NCBI GenBank assembly: GCA_050115555.1
Contig: JASFQI010000103.1
Span: 1-14,188 of the forward strand
Source: JASFQI01 sp050115555
Lineage (GTDB): Bacteria > Desulfobacterota > DSM-4660 > Desulfatiglandales > HGW-15
DNA length: 14,188 bases
Reading direction: 5' to 3'
Part shown: positions 13,773-14,188 of the stretch, one piece after another
Layout of the letters: each line of letters begins with the position of its first letter
How positions within the stretch are numbered: the stretch's first letter is position 1
Program-made: the position numbers and the translations under genes
Notes under the pieces: model-generated
Seen by the model: the letters and a program-made list of their open reading frames with translations, nothing else
The model's database searches: none
Told to the model about the DNA's origin: nothing

Positions 13773-14188
13773 ATGACCACGGAAACGTTCGAACCGAAAA
13801 TCGTCGCCTTTATCTGCAACTGGTGTGCTTACGGTGCGGCCGACCTGGCCGGGGTGAGCCGCATGAGCTACCCGCCCAACATTCGGGCCATTCGGGTCAT
13901 GTGCTCGGCTACCGTGTCCCCTCACCACGTGCTCCGCGCTTTTCAGAGCGGCGCGGACGGCGTCCTGGTCGGCGGGTGACACATCGGGGACTGCCATTAC
14001 CTGTACGGTAATCACATGACCATCAAGCGGATGACCTTTCTTCAGGAACTGTTCGAGTTCGTGGGGATGGGCGATCGACTTCACCTGGCGTGGATCTCCT
14101 CGGCCGAGGCCCAGAAGTTCGTAAAGGTCGTCACCGACTTTACGGAACAGATCAAGGCCCTGGGGCCGAGTCCGATCAACGCCTTCAC
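13773..14188 (+). CDS. mvhD: MvhD, selenocysteine-containing [2Fe-2S] delta subunit (partial at 3' end)
   Basis: The reading frame covers 138 residues and runs off the window when TGA 13977-13979 is read as selenocysteine (U69). MvhD (called VhuD in methanococci) passes electrons between a donor enzyme such as hydrogenase or formate dehydrogenase and HdrA, through a [2Fe-2S] cluster. Family cysteines are C15 and C18 (FICNWCAYGAADLAG), C44 (RVMCSATV) and C74 in the motif VGGUHIGDCHY, where U69 replaces the usual first Cys of GCHxGDCHY. The remaining sequence, including MTIKRMTFLQELFEFVGM, also fits the family. ATG 13773 has AAGGAG six bases upstream. It follows hdrA by 24 bases in one operon. 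The C-terminus and the electron-donor gene lie outside the window. Confidence 0.94.
13977..13979 (+). other. In-frame TGA read as selenocysteine (MvhD U69)
   Basis: TGA stands at the first cysteine of the MvhD motif GCHxGDCHY, and the frame continues to the window end with canonical MvhD sequence. VhuD of methanococci is a known selenoprotein at the equivalent cluster region. Stopping here would leave 68 residues lacking the second half of the cluster site. Confidence 0.93.
13996..14012 (+). promoter_or_regulatory. SECIS-like hairpin of mvhD
   Basis: ATTACC (13996-14001) pairs perfectly with GGTAAT (14007-14012) around the loop TGTAC. The loop starts 23 bases from the A of the TGA, nearly the same distance as in hdrA (22). 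Stem length and placement fit a bacterial SECIS element. Confidence 0.65.

Noticed and set aside
1..14188. CRISPR arrays, tRNA or rRNA genes, insertion sequences or prophage genes
   Set aside because: I saw no regularly spaced repeats, no tRNA-like cloverleaf, no transposase or integrase motifs and no terminal inverted repeats.

Overview
This window looks like chromosomal DNA of an anaerobic, probably sulfate-reducing or syntrophic member of the Desulfobacterota (former Deltaproteobacteria). The signs are a GC-rich genome, a selenocysteine-containing HdrA/MvhD electron-transfer pair, an MglA-type GTPase operon, an ARMT1-like (DUF89) protein next to a ferredoxin, and sigma-54-linked two-component regulation. 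This placement is inferred from gene content only.

Left part (1-2941, plus strand). A strong sigma-70 promoter with two tandem operator-like palindromes precedes a small SAM methyltransferase gene and a TetR-family repressor gene, so the pair looks autoregulated. Next come an ARMT1-like metal-dependent phosphatase and a 2x[4Fe-4S] ferredoxin with four extra C-terminal cysteines. A 73-residue protein of unknown function lies alone on the minus strand (3155-3376).

Middle part (3618-6576, plus strand). A probable operon encodes a TPR-like protein, an MglA-family small GTPase and a DUF4388 (PATAN) protein with two degenerate cyclic-nucleotide-binding folds. The gap before the GTPase gene holds what may be a decayed copy of an MglA P-loop.

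Right part (6648-14188). A soluble GAF histidine kinase and an NtrC-type sigma-54 activator form a minus-strand operon. It diverges across a 556-base region from a plus-strand operon of a response regulator without a DNA-binding domain, a double-module HdrA of 1016 residues, and MvhD, which is cut by the window end. I read a sigma-54 promoter facing each operon and two matching dyads between them that could be shared activator sites.

The main result is that hdrA and mvhD each contain an in-frame TGA exactly where their families have a conserved cysteine, with a SECIS-like hairpin just downstream. Both are best read as selenoproteins. Standard gene calling would split hdrA in two and truncate mvhD to 68 residues. 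The HK/NtrC pair probably controls this selenium-dependent, flavin-based electron-transfer module together with its own expression.
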